The notes under the pieces were generated by a model that was not told the origin of the DNA, ran no database searches, and worked only from the letters and a program-made list of their open reading frames with translations. Position numbers and translations under genes: made by a program. Of a DNA stretch of 64,000 nucleotides, positions 35,919 through 43,807 are shown one piece after another. The stretch is from contig OZ253939.1 in assembly GCA_965267245.1 (NCBI GenBank), positions 2,170,001-2,234,000 of the forward strand, given 5' to 3'. Source of the DNA: JANSWY01 sp965267245 (GTDB lineage Bacteria; Bacteroidota; Bacteroidia; Cytophagales; Cyclobacteriaceae). The first letter of the stretch is position 1; each line of letters begins with the position of its first letter.

Positions 35919-37065
35919 TGAAATAGTCTTTTAATAACTTGAAAAACTCATCCATTTCGTCCTTTGTATTGAAAGAATGGAGGCATACTCTTATTCTTTC
36001 TTCTCCTCTTTTCACTGTGGGCGATAAAACAGGTCTAACATCAAATCCAGCCTGTCTAAAAAACGCTGAAATATCCTTCACCAGCTTATTACCAGTTATC
36101 AAAATTGGCTGAATAGATGTATTGCTATTCATGAATTTCACGCCAAATGAAGAAAGGTCTAAACCATTAGCTTGTTCACGGAAATAATGAATGTTGGAGA
36201 TTAACTCTTCTTTCAAGTGACTGTGTTTACTCAAAAACTTAAAAGATTGCTCAATCGCGACCAAAGAATGAAGTGGAAGAGATGTTGTGTAAATAAAAGG
36301 TCTGCCAAAATTAATCAGATACTCCTTCAAAGTATTCGATCCTGCCACACATGCCCCATGAATTCCCATTGCTTTTCCAAACGTATACACTCTTGCAAAA
36401 ACATCATTGGCCAGGCCTTTCTCTTCCAGAAGACCACCCCCGGCTTCACCGAAAACCCCTGTACTATGTGCTTCATCCACAATTAAATGTGCTCCATACT
36501 TTTTTGTCAGCTCAATTATTTCTTCGATTGGAGCAAAGTCACCGTCCATTGAATAGACTGATTCAATCACAATGAACTTTTCTCCCTCTGCATAAGTAAG
36601 TTTCCGTTCTAAGTCAGTCAGGTCATTGTGTGCAAAAGCGATTGTTTGCGCTTTACTTAACCATGCCCCCTCCTTTAAACAAACATGCGACAACTGGTCA
36701 TAAATGATAGTATCTCCCTTTTTAGGAATAGCCGAAAGCAGCCCCAAATTTGCCTGGTATCCGGAATTGAATATCAATGCTCCTTCTGCTTGAAAGACAT
36801 TGGCAAGGAATGACTCTACTTCTTCATTAAAAGATGAATTCCCAGCCAATAGCCTGGATCCTCCAGAACCATTTAAAGGCATTCCCTCAATCTCTTTGGA
36901 CCTGAGTAAAATCAATTCATATAATGTTTGGCTCCTCGCTAATCCGAGATAATCATTAGACACAAAATCAACTAGTTTATCAGTTGTTTTGGTCAGTTGC
37001 CTGAAATTTCCCTCTTTTTTTCGCTTTTCGAGCTCGTCTCTTAACCGGTCCTGCAAACTATTCAT
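35905..37065 (-). CDS. bioF: 8-amino-7-oxononanoate synthase
   Basis: A 386-aa alpha-oxoamine synthase using pimeloyl-thioester and L-alanine, the first biotin step encoded here. It has FVSNDYLGLARS, the GSGGSRLLAGN motif, DEAHSTGVFGEAGGG, and YTFGKAMGIHGAC with the PLP lysine (the usual T-x-S-K is TFGK). Related KBL and SPT enzymes are the alternative, but the bioD and bioA context decides. It opens the operon. No bioC, bioH or other pimelate gene is in the window. Confidence 0.93.
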   Translation of the reverse strand: MNSLQDRLRDELEKRKKEGNFRQLTKTTDKLVDFVSNDYLGLARSQTLYELILLRSKEIEGMPLNGSGGSRLLAGNSSFNEEVESFLANVFQAEGALIFNSGYQANLGLLSAIPKKGDTIIYDQLSHVCLKEGAWLSKAQTIAFAHNDLTDLERKLTYAEGEKFIVIESVYSMDGDFAPIEEIIELTKKYGAHLIVDEAHSTGVFGEAGGGLLEEKGLANDVFARVYTFGKAMGIHGACVAGSNTLKEYLINFGRPFIYTTSLPLHSLVAIEQSFKFLSKHSHLKEELISNIHYFREQANGLDLSSFGVKFMNSNTSIQPILITGNKLVKDISAFFRQAGFDVRPVLSPTVKRGEERIRVCLHSFNTKDEMDEFFKLLKDYFSEHN

Positions 37066-37148
37066 CGAAATATTTTATTTCTTTGTATTCCAGCTGCAAT
37101 TTATAACGCAATAAATAATTGCCAATCAGTATCTTTAGAATTGGACAA

Positions 37149-38111
37149 ATGAGGTACATTTTTTTTCTAGTTTTTTCACTTAATGTGGTCACTTGCCTGG
37201 GACAGTCTGAGCTTCTCAAAAAGGAAATTGACTTGACTGTAGACAATGATGCATTCTACATTATCAATGAAGAAGACAGGTATTACAGCAGTGGAATTTT
37301 TGCCACCTATCGGCAAGGTTTGGATTCTTCTAATCAATTTAGCAGTAATCTTTCCAGACTAATTGGGAGTAGGCTTGTTTCGGTAGGATTCCATTTCACA
37401 CACCTCATGTTTACCCCTCAAAATATAAAATACAGTGAGGTACAGCAATTAGACAGGCCCTACGCCGGAGCTTTAGCCATTGGTTCTTCAATAAGTCTTT
37501 TCACGAGGAGAAATTGGTTTTTCCAATCCCAACTTGACCTTGGATTATTAGGACCTGGAACTAAAACTGGCGAGATACAAGTCTGGTGGCATGACAAATG
37601 GAACATGAAAGAGCCCAGAGGATGGCAGTATCAAGTCAACAATACACCCTACATAAACCTTTTATTGGAATGGAACAAAGGTATCAAAATTGACCAGTGG
37701 TTAGATTTTGTTTATGAAGGAAAACTTGAAGCTGGGACAATATTCACCAGAACTTCTCATGGTGGTGTATTGCGAATTGGTTCACTACAAGGTCTGGGTC
37801 AATCTGGTTATAGAAATGGAATGATAGGTTCAGTGAGAAACTCCGAACGTCAAAAACCTGTGGAATGGTACATTTTCTGGGGTATAATGCCTGAGTATGT
37901 TTTTTATAACACTACCATTGAAGGTAATTTTATTGGAAAACAAAGCCCGTATACAGAAACAGCATCTAGCTGGGTGTTAAGACGGAAAACCGGATTTAAC
38001 ATTCACTGGAAAAAATTTGATTTTGGACTCCATTTTTATTTCAATACGCCAGAAACAAAAAAGGCCAGCGAGCACAGATACATCCGCATTCGACTGACCC
38101 AAAGGTTTTAA
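37149..38111 (+). CDS. LpxR-like outer-membrane lipid A deacylase family protein (DUF2219)
   Basis: A beta-barrel protein of about 320 aa. The ATG at 37149 gives a proper signal peptide (MRYIFFLVFSLNVVTCLGQS); a TTG at 37119 adds ten residues and is less likely. LpxR-family landmarks are VDNDAFYIINEEDRYYSSGI near the N-terminus and QLDRPYAGALAIGS, with the conserved N, D and R. The family removes the 3'-acyloxyacyl chain of lipid A in Salmonella. In Bacteroidota its activity is untested in most cases. The gene is convergent with bioB and divergent from bioF. Confidence 0.8.
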   Translation: MRYIFFLVFSLNVVTCLGQSELLKKEIDLTVDNDAFYIINEEDRYYSSGIFATYRQGLDSSNQFSSNLSRLIGSRLVSVGFHFTHLMFTPQNIKYSEVQQLDRPYAGALAIGSSISLFTRRNWFFQSQLDLGLLGPGTKTGEIQVWWHDKWNMKEPRGWQYQVNNTPYINLLLEWNKGIKIDQWLDFVYEGKLEAGTIFTRTSHGGVLRIGSLQGLGQSGYRNGMIGSVRNSERQKPVEWYIFWGIMPEYVFYNTTIEGNFIGKQSPYTETASSWVLRRKTGFNIHWKKFDFGLHFYFNTPETKKASEHRYIRIRLTQRF

Positions 38112-38125
38112 TTTATTTCAGCTAA

Positions 38126-39121
38126 TTAATGCTGTGGAATTTGCTCAAACTTTGTAGCAGCTGCCCCTTTGAAAGATTCTCTTGGTTTCAAATTCAATGT
38201 TTGGAACAGCTCCTTATCTTCATTTACTTCCGGATTAGGAGTAGTCAATAGCTTGTCACCAGCGAAAATTGAATTGGCTCCTGCCATAAAACAGAGTGCC
38301 TGTTCTTCCTGACTCATTCTAACTCTGCCTGCTGATAAGCGAACCATTGCTTTCGGCATGATAATTCTTGCGGTCGCGATCATTCTTATCATTTCCCAAA
38401 CAGATACTCTTGGTTGATCCTCCAGAGGAGTCCCTTCTACCGGAACCAATGCATTTACCGGTACACTTTCCGGATGTTCAGTAAGTGTGGCCAATGTATG
38501 TAGCATTCCAACCCGATCATTATGGCCCTCACCCATTCCAATGATCCCGCCACTACAAACAGAAATATTAGCTTTCCTCACATTTTCAAGTGTATCGAGG
38601 CGGTCATCGTATTCGCGAGTTGAGATAATTTCATCGTAATAATCTTCAGATGTGTCAAGATTGTGATTGTAAGCATACAATCCGGCATCTTTCAATTTCT
38701 CAGCCTGCTCTTCTGAAAGCATCCCCAAAGTACAGCAAACCTCCATTCCTATAGCATTCACGCCCTTGACCATGTCTAGCACCTTGTCAAAATCTTTGTT
38801 ATCCCTCACTTCTCTCCAGGCTGCACCCATACAAAATCTCGTACTACCATTGATTTTGGCATTACTTGCTGCTTCTAGTACCTCATTGACTTCCATCAGT
38901 TTGTGCACTTTGACATCAGTGTGATACCTGGCAGCTTGTGGGCAGTACGCGCAATCTTCAGGACAGCCTCCTGTTTTGACAGACAATAATGTACATACCT
39001 GCACCTCAGAAGGATCGTTGAATTCACGGTGCACAGTGGCGGCACGATAGATCAATTCCATCATTGGTGAATCGTAGATTTCTTTAATTTCTTCTCGGGT
39101 CCAGTCGTTTCTTATCTCCAT
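38126..39121 (-). CDS. bioB: Biotin synthase
   Basis: A 331-aa radical SAM enzyme that inserts sulfur into dethiobiotin. The radical SAM cluster motif is CPEDCAYC (CxxxCxxC) and the [2Fe-2S]-side motifs include NHNLDTSEDYY and SAGRVRMSQE. Length is normal. It is separated from bioF-bioD-bioA by the oppositely oriented LpxR-like gene and must have its own promoter. On the minus strand upstream, TTTG and TAATTTAG at about 18-base spacing are a possible promoter. Confidence 0.96.
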   Translation of the reverse strand: MEIRNDWTREEIKEIYDSPMMELIYRAATVHREFNDPSEVQVCTLLSVKTGGCPEDCAYCPQAARYHTDVKVHKLMEVNEVLEAASNAKINGSTRFCMGAAWREVRDNKDFDKVLDMVKGVNAIGMEVCCTLGMLSEEQAEKLKDAGLYAYNHNLDTSEDYYDEIISTREYDDRLDTLENVRKANISVCSGGIIGMGEGHNDRVGMLHTLATLTEHPESVPVNALVPVEGTPLEDQPRVSVWEMIRMIATARIIMPKAMVRLSAGRVRMSQEEQALCFMAGANSIFAGDKLLTTPNPEVNEDKELFQTLNLKPRESFKGAAATKFEQIPQH

Positions 39122-39191
39122 GTTTTAGATGTGATTATTCTTCTGCTAAATTAATGATCAATTTTTTGTAACAAATAGATTCCTCTCTTTT

Positions 39192-40943
39192 CTATCTGAA
39201 TTCAATATCATAAGGTATCCTTGCCTGAATACCCCAAATCTGATTCAGGTCTTTTATTTTTTCAGCAAATGGTGCTGCTTCTCCAAGGTAAGACCTGGCA
39301 ATTCTGGCCTGTGCGTTGGCACCCATATCTTCCATGAGTTGTTCCAGAAATTCCTTTTGTTCAGGGTATGCTTTGACTTTATAATCGCCTTCTTCAAGTC
39401 CGGCATTGCGAGCAGCCAGTTCAATCGCGTCATCCAAATCACCAATCATATCAATGAGGCCTCTTTCCAATGCCTGCTCACCAGTCCATACCCTACCAGA
39501 TGCCACTTTGAGTATATCTTCTTCGGGTAGATTTCGTCCTTCCGCTGCTTTTGATATGAAAGTATCGTATCCTGCCTCCACTCCGTTTTGGATGATCGCT
39601 CTTTCCTGTTCATTGAGTTTTCTACTCACTGTCGCAATATCAGAGTACTCCCCTATTTTTACCTGATCGCTGGTAATACCTAATTTATTCTCAAGTAAAT
39701 TTTCAAAATTTGGAATAATCCCAAAAATTCCAATTGATCCGGTGATCGTAGTAGCTTGAGCAATAATCGTATCACATGGCATTGCTATAAAGTAACCTCC
39801 TGAAGCGGCCACATCTCCCATCGAAGCAATAATTGGTTTAACTCCTTTGGTCAGCATCACTTCTCGCCAAATTATATCCGATGCGGTGAGGCTACCACCT
39901 GGAGAATTTACTCTTAGGACTATTGCTTTAACTTTGTCATTTTCTCTCGCTTCACGTATTTCTTTCGCAAATCTATCTCCTGCCACTGCGTCGGAACCAC
40001 TCCCCATAACAATCTGTCCATCGGCAACAATAACTGCAATTCTATTTTTGAATGAACCATCATATTTAGGCTTGGCATACTTGGCGTAATTAGCCAGTGT
40101 TACAAATTCAATTTTTTTATCCTCTTCAAGGCCGAGTTTCTCTCTGATGGCTGTTTTTGGTTCATCATGATAGGCCAATCTGGTGATAAGTCCCAAATCT
40201 GCTGCATCTTCCGGTAACCTTACCAACATTTGATCTGCAATCTCCATGAATTTATCTTTGGAGATTCCTCGGCTTTCAGCTACCTGATCGGCATAATTGG
40301 AATAGATAGAATTGAGAATGGATTCAAGCTGCTCCCGATTAGGTTCGCTCATGTCCTTTCTCATGAATGGTTCTACTGCACTTTTGAAATCCCCTACTTT
40401 GAATACCTGCGCTTCAATGCCCAATTTATCCAGCAATCCTTTGAAGAAAGTAACATTTGCGCTTAGCCCATTTATTTCGAGAGCACCTTCATGATTAACA
40501 AATATAGAATCAGCTACAGAAGCCAGGAAATAATCTCCTTCACTCAGATAGGCCCCATAGCTGTAAACAAACTTTCCTGATTCTTTAAATTCAGTCAATG
40601 CATCTCTAATTTCCTGCATAGAAGCAAACCCACCTGCAAGGAAACCGTGTTTCAAATAAACACCCTTGATCTTATTATCATTTTTAGCATAATTCAGACT
40701 TTTCAATACCTGATCAAGCCCTACTGGTGAGACTCCATCTCCAAATAGCTGACTGAAAGGATCTTCCTGAGACCGTTGCACCAAAGGTCCGCTAAGGTTG
40801 ATATACAACACAGAGTTCACTTTTACTTCCGGGGTTTCTTCAGAAGAAGCTATACCTATAAAAATGAAAAGAAAAAAAATCGAGATCACTGTGAATATAA
40901 TGAGACCAACAATTGTAGCCAGTAGGTTTCTTAAAAATGCCAT
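39192..40943 (-). CDS. sppA: Signal peptide peptidase SppA, 67K type
   Basis: A 583-aa membrane serine protease that digests cleaved signal peptides. An N-terminal transmembrane segment (about residues 9-31) is followed by two tandem S49 domains. The C-terminal one has the nucleophile region VAASGGYFIAMPCD (Ser in ASGGY) and the N-terminal one carries the lysine-bearing FKVGDFKSAVEPFMR, forming the Ser/Lys dyad. Length matches the long E. coli type. A minus-strand TAGTTTTG at 40963-40970 fits the TAnnTTTG -7 element 20 bases upstream of the ATG. It is divergent from folK. Confidence 0.93.
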   Translation of the reverse strand: MAFLRNLLATIVGLIIFTVISIFFLFIFIGIASSEETPEVKVNSVLYINLSGPLVQRSQEDPFSQLFGDGVSPVGLDQVLKSLNYAKNDNKIKGVYLKHGFLAGGFASMQEIRDALTEFKESGKFVYSYGAYLSEGDYFLASVADSIFVNHEGALEINGLSANVTFFKGLLDKLGIEAQVFKVGDFKSAVEPFMRKDMSEPNREQLESILNSIYSNYADQVAESRGISKDKFMEIADQMLVRLPEDAADLGLITRLAYHDEPKTAIREKLGLEEDKKIEFVTLANYAKYAKPKYDGSFKNRIAVIVADGQIVMGSGSDAVAGDRFAKEIREARENDKVKAIVLRVNSPGGSLTASDIIWREVMLTKGVKPIIASMGDVAASGGYFIAMPCDTIIAQATTITGSIGIFGIIPNFENLLENKLGITSDQVKIGEYSDIATVSRKLNEQERAIIQNGVEAGYDTFISKAAEGRNLPEEDILKVASGRVWTGEQALERGLIDMIGDLDDAIELAARNAGLEEGDYKVKAYPEQKEFLEQLMEDMGANAQARIARSYLGEAAPFAEKIKDLNQIWGIQARIPYDIEFR

Positions 40944-40962
40944 AGTTCTATTATTTCTTCCG

Positions 40963-40970
40963 CAAAACTA
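40963..40970 (-). promoter_or_regulatory. Possible -7 promoter element of sppA
   Basis: The minus strand reads TAGTTTTGCGG, an exact TAnnTTTG match. No good -33 TTTG is visible at 19-20 bases, so support is partial. Confidence 0.35.
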
Positions 40971-41024
40971 ATTTACTTTCTGATTTCTAAATGTAAGGAT
41001 GAAATAAATGTTCTAAAATTGCAT

Positions 41025-41501
41025 ATGAATGAAATTTTTCTACTGTTAGGAACTAATCTAGGTAACAAGCAGCAGAACCTTGACAAAGCCTTAGAAGCCA
41101 TCTCAAAGTTTGCCAAAATAGTAAAAGTGTCTCATGTTTATGAGACAGCAGCCTGGGGGAAAACTGACCAACCTTCTTTCTTTAATCAGGTAATCGAAAT
41201 CTCTACCTCCCACGCACCGGAAACTCTGATGACCAAATTATTGAAAATTGAAAAGGAAATGGGAAGACAGAGATTTGAGAAGTGGGGCGAACGATTAATC
41301 GATCTGGACATACTTTATTTTCAAAATCAAATCATCAATTCAGAAAATCTGAAGATACCTCATCCGGAAATTTCAAATAGAAGATTTACTTTAGTGCCAC
41401 TGGTAGAGATCTGTGCAAATTTTGAGCATCCGTCTTTCAAGAAATCACAGCTCGAAATCCTAAATGATTGTAAAGACCCTTTAGAAGTGAGAAAGATTTA
41501 A
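41025..41501 (+). CDS. folK: 2-amino-4-hydroxy-6-hydroxymethyldihydropteridine diphosphokinase
   Basis: A 158-aa HPPK, which pyrophosphorylates 6-hydroxymethyl-dihydropterin in folate synthesis. Motifs are LLLGTNLGNKQQNLDKAL, the VYETAAWGKTDQPSFFNQVIEI region (landmark YETAAWGKTDQP), and ERLIDLDILYFQNQ with the metal-binding DLDIL. The ATG at 41025 is preferred over a TTG at 41019. The TAA overlaps the next ATG by one base (TAATG). Confidence 0.94.
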   Translation: MNEIFLLLGTNLGNKQQNLDKALEAISKFAKIVKVSHVYETAAWGKTDQPSFFNQVIEISTSHAPETLMTKLLKIEKEMGRQRFEKWGERLIDLDILYFQNQIINSENLKIPHPEISNRRFTLVPLVEICANFEHPSFKKSQLEILNDCKDPLEVRKI

Positions 41502-42247
41502 TGGAATTACAGGAGATTGCTTTGATAGTAGCTGTTGGATTTATAGCAGGCATGATCAACACACTCGCAGGGGGTGGTTCTCTATTAACCCTGCCATTAT
41601 TGATCTTCATGGGTTTACCCGCAACAGTAGCCAATGCTACCAATCGAATTGCTCTTTTCATTCAAAATATATTTGCCGTAAGTGGTTTCAAAAGTAAAGG
41701 GGTTTCCTCATTCCCCTATTCATTCTGGCTTGCGGGATCGGCAATATTGGGCTCCATAATTGGCGCCAAATTAGCCGTTGATATCAGTGATGAGTTTTTC
41801 AAAAAGGTACTTGCTGTAGTTATGATTCTTGTGGTGATCATGACTGTTTTCAAACCTGGAGGAAAACACTCAGGGATTGAAGATCTCTCTAGAAAAAAAA
41901 CAATTATAGGCACCATAATATTTTTCTTTCTAGGTATTTATGGAGGTTTCATTCAAGCTGGCATTGGCTTCCTGATAATCGCCACCTTGACCACTGTTAA
42001 TAAATTTAGCCTTGTCAAAACCAATGCCATTAAGGTATTTGTAATCATGGCATATTCCTTTTCTGCTATAGTTGTCTTCGCATTGGAAGGAAAAGTGAAT
42101 TGGCAATACGGATTGATCCTGGCAGCAGGCAACTCTACTGGTGCCTGGTTTACAAGTAGGTGGTCTGTAAAAGCCGGAGATAAATTCGTAAGGTGGTTTC
42201 TAGTGGTTGCAGTCATTGCATTGGCAGTAAAATTGTGGTTCTTTTAA
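41501..42247 (+). CDS. TauE/SafE (TSUP) family membrane transporter
   Basis: A 248-aa polytopic protein with about eight hydrophobic segments in two related halves, each opening with a glycine-rich motif: GMINTLAGGGSLLTLPLL near the start and GIYGGFIQAGIGFLII in the middle. TSUP members export sulfite, sulfoacetate or other small anions. The substrate is unknown. It is translationally coupled to folK, which is probably positional rather than functional. Confidence 0.88.
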   Translation: MELQEIALIVAVGFIAGMINTLAGGGSLLTLPLLIFMGLPATVANATNRIALFIQNIFAVSGFKSKGVSSFPYSFWLAGSAILGSIIGAKLAVDISDEFFKKVLAVVMILVVIMTVFKPGGKHSGIEDLSRKKTIIGTIIFFFLGIYGGFIQAGIGFLIIATLTTVNKFSLVKTNAIKVFVIMAYSFSAIVVFALEGKVNWQYGLILAAGNSTGAWFTSRWSVKAGDKFVRWFLVVAVIALAVKLWFF

Positions 42248-42286
42248 ACATTCCAGATTGAACAGCAGTATTAACAATCTTTCATC

Positions 42287-42316
42287 TAAATTGCACCCTT
42301 TGAATGGCAATTTATG
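42287..42316 (+). promoter_or_regulatory. Hairpin overlapping the flippase start codon
   Basis: TAAATTGC (42287-42294) pairs perfectly with GCAATTTA (42307-42314) across a 12-base loop. The last base of the stem is the A of the ATG at 42314. In RNA this would hide the start and could limit translation. Confidence 0.35.
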
Positions 42317-43807
42317 GGTGTAGTACTAAAACAAAGCTTTTGGACATCTGCTTTTTCCTATTTAGGAGTAATCATCGGCTACCTTAATACATTACTTATA
42401 CTACCAGCATTTTTTACACCTGGCCAGATAGGACTTTACAATCAAATTCAAAGTGCTGCATTGCTTTTAGTCCCTCTTGTTACACTGGGAATGGGCTCAT
42501 CGGCTATCAGATTTTATCCCAAATTATTCAAACAAAAGAGTTCAATTCCCGCTTTTATGGGTTTCCTGCTTTTAGGGGCTGTAATTGGGATTCTGGTTTC
42601 TTCAGTGCTCCTTGTCTTGTTTTCAGGTCCGATTCTTTCAATTTATGAAAGCAAAACCCCTGAAATAAAAGAATTTTACTGGGTTATCATTGCCATTTTG
42701 GCTGGACTATCGTTATCGACAGTTTTTGAGTCAATTTCAAAGGCCCGGTTAAAAATCATTGTCCCTAATCTTTCAAAAGATGTCCTTTTTAGATTATTAA
42801 AAATGCTTTTCCTGATCATGTTCGGTTACAATTTGATCAGCTTTAAAACATCCATTAATAGTCTTGTGGTTTCAGTATTCATTATGTTACTGACAATCAT
42901 TATTTACACTTTTAGTCTCGGTGGGCTAAAATTTTCCTTCAAATTTGAAACACTATCATCTGAATTAAAGAACGAAATAAAGAATTATGCCTTCTATGCT
43001 GTCTTAGGTTCATTGGGTAATGTCATGGTAATGAATGTTGACATTCAAATGGTGGCAGCAATGATGGGTAATGAAGCTACTGGCATTTATGCTACTGCAT
43101 TTTACATAGGAGTTGTAATTGATATGCCCAGAAGAGCCATAAGTCAAATAAGTGCACCAATCATTTCTCAATCCTTCAAGGAAAATGACATGGTCAAAAT
43201 TGGTGACATTTACAAAAAGCTTGGTCTCAATCAACTAATAATTGGAGTTCTACTGTTCATTGGGATAATTGTTAACCTGGATTCAATTTATCAACTTATC
43301 CCAAATAATGAACGCTTTCTTTCTGGGCTTTCTGTGGTTTATTTCATTGGTCTTAGCAGGTTAACCGATATGGGTTTTAGTATAAATGGTGAAATAATAC
43401 TAATGTCAAAGCATTATAGGTTTAATGTTATTTGTGTGGTGCTGTTGGCTATATTGACCGTTATTTTAAACATCTTTTTCATCCCTGCCTATGGCATTAC
43501 AGGTGCGGCAATTGCCACTTCCATATCAATCTTATTGTTCAATCTGGTTAAGTTTTTATTTGTTCGAATAAAACTCCAAATTTCTCCTTTTAGCTGGAGC
43601 CAACTTATGGTACTTATTGTTGGACTGGTTATTACATTTTTGAGCACAATAAGTCCAAAATTTGAAAACCCACTGCTGGATATATTAATTCGTTCAACCT
43701 TGGTAACCATTATTTATATTGGGTTACTTTTGTTGTTTCGGATTTCAGATGAACTGCAAAATATATTTAGTCAATTAAGCGACAAGTATTTTAAAACGAA
43801 AAATTAA
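42314..43807 (+). CDS. Polysaccharide flippase (Wzx-like, MOP superfamily), second locus
   Basis: A 497-aa membrane protein with about 14 hydrophobic segments, starting with QSFWTSAFSYLGVIIGYLNTLLILP and the FFTPGQIGLYNQIQSAALLL loop typical of polysaccharide flippases. The half-repeat at mid-protein (FYAVLGSLGNVMVMNVDIQMVAAMMG; landmark DIQMVAAMMG) fits. It is the first gene of the second glycan locus. Its TAA overlaps the next ATG (TAATG). The cargo may be the nonulosonic-acid glycan assembled by the downstream genes. Confidence 0.87.
   Translation: MGVVLKQSFWTSAFSYLGVIIGYLNTLLILPAFFTPGQIGLYNQIQSAALLLVPLVTLGMGSSAIRFYPKLFKQKSSIPAFMGFLLLGAVIGILVSSVLLVLFSGPILSIYESKTPEIKEFYWVIIAILAGLSLSTVFESISKARLKIIVPNLSKDVLFRLLKMLFLIMFGYNLISFKTSINSLVVSVFIMLLTIIIYTFSLGGLKFSFKFETLSSELKNEIKNYAFYAVLGSLGNVMVMNVDIQMVAAMMGNEATGIYATAFYIGVVIDMPRRAISQISAPIISQSFKENDMVKIGDIYKKLGLNQLIIGVLLFIGIIVNLDSIYQLIPNNERFLSGLSVVYFIGLSRLTDMGFSINGEIILMSKHYRFNVICVVLLAILTVILNIFFIPAYGITGAAIATSISILLFNLVKFLFVRIKLQISPFSWSQLMVLIVGLVITFLSTISPKFENPLLDILIRSTLVTIIYIGLLLLFRISDELQNIFSQLSDKYFKTKN

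Noticed and set aside
39122..39191. BirA-type biotin operator before bioB
   Set aside because: Only a single TTTGTAACAAA-like half site is present and there is no matching second half.
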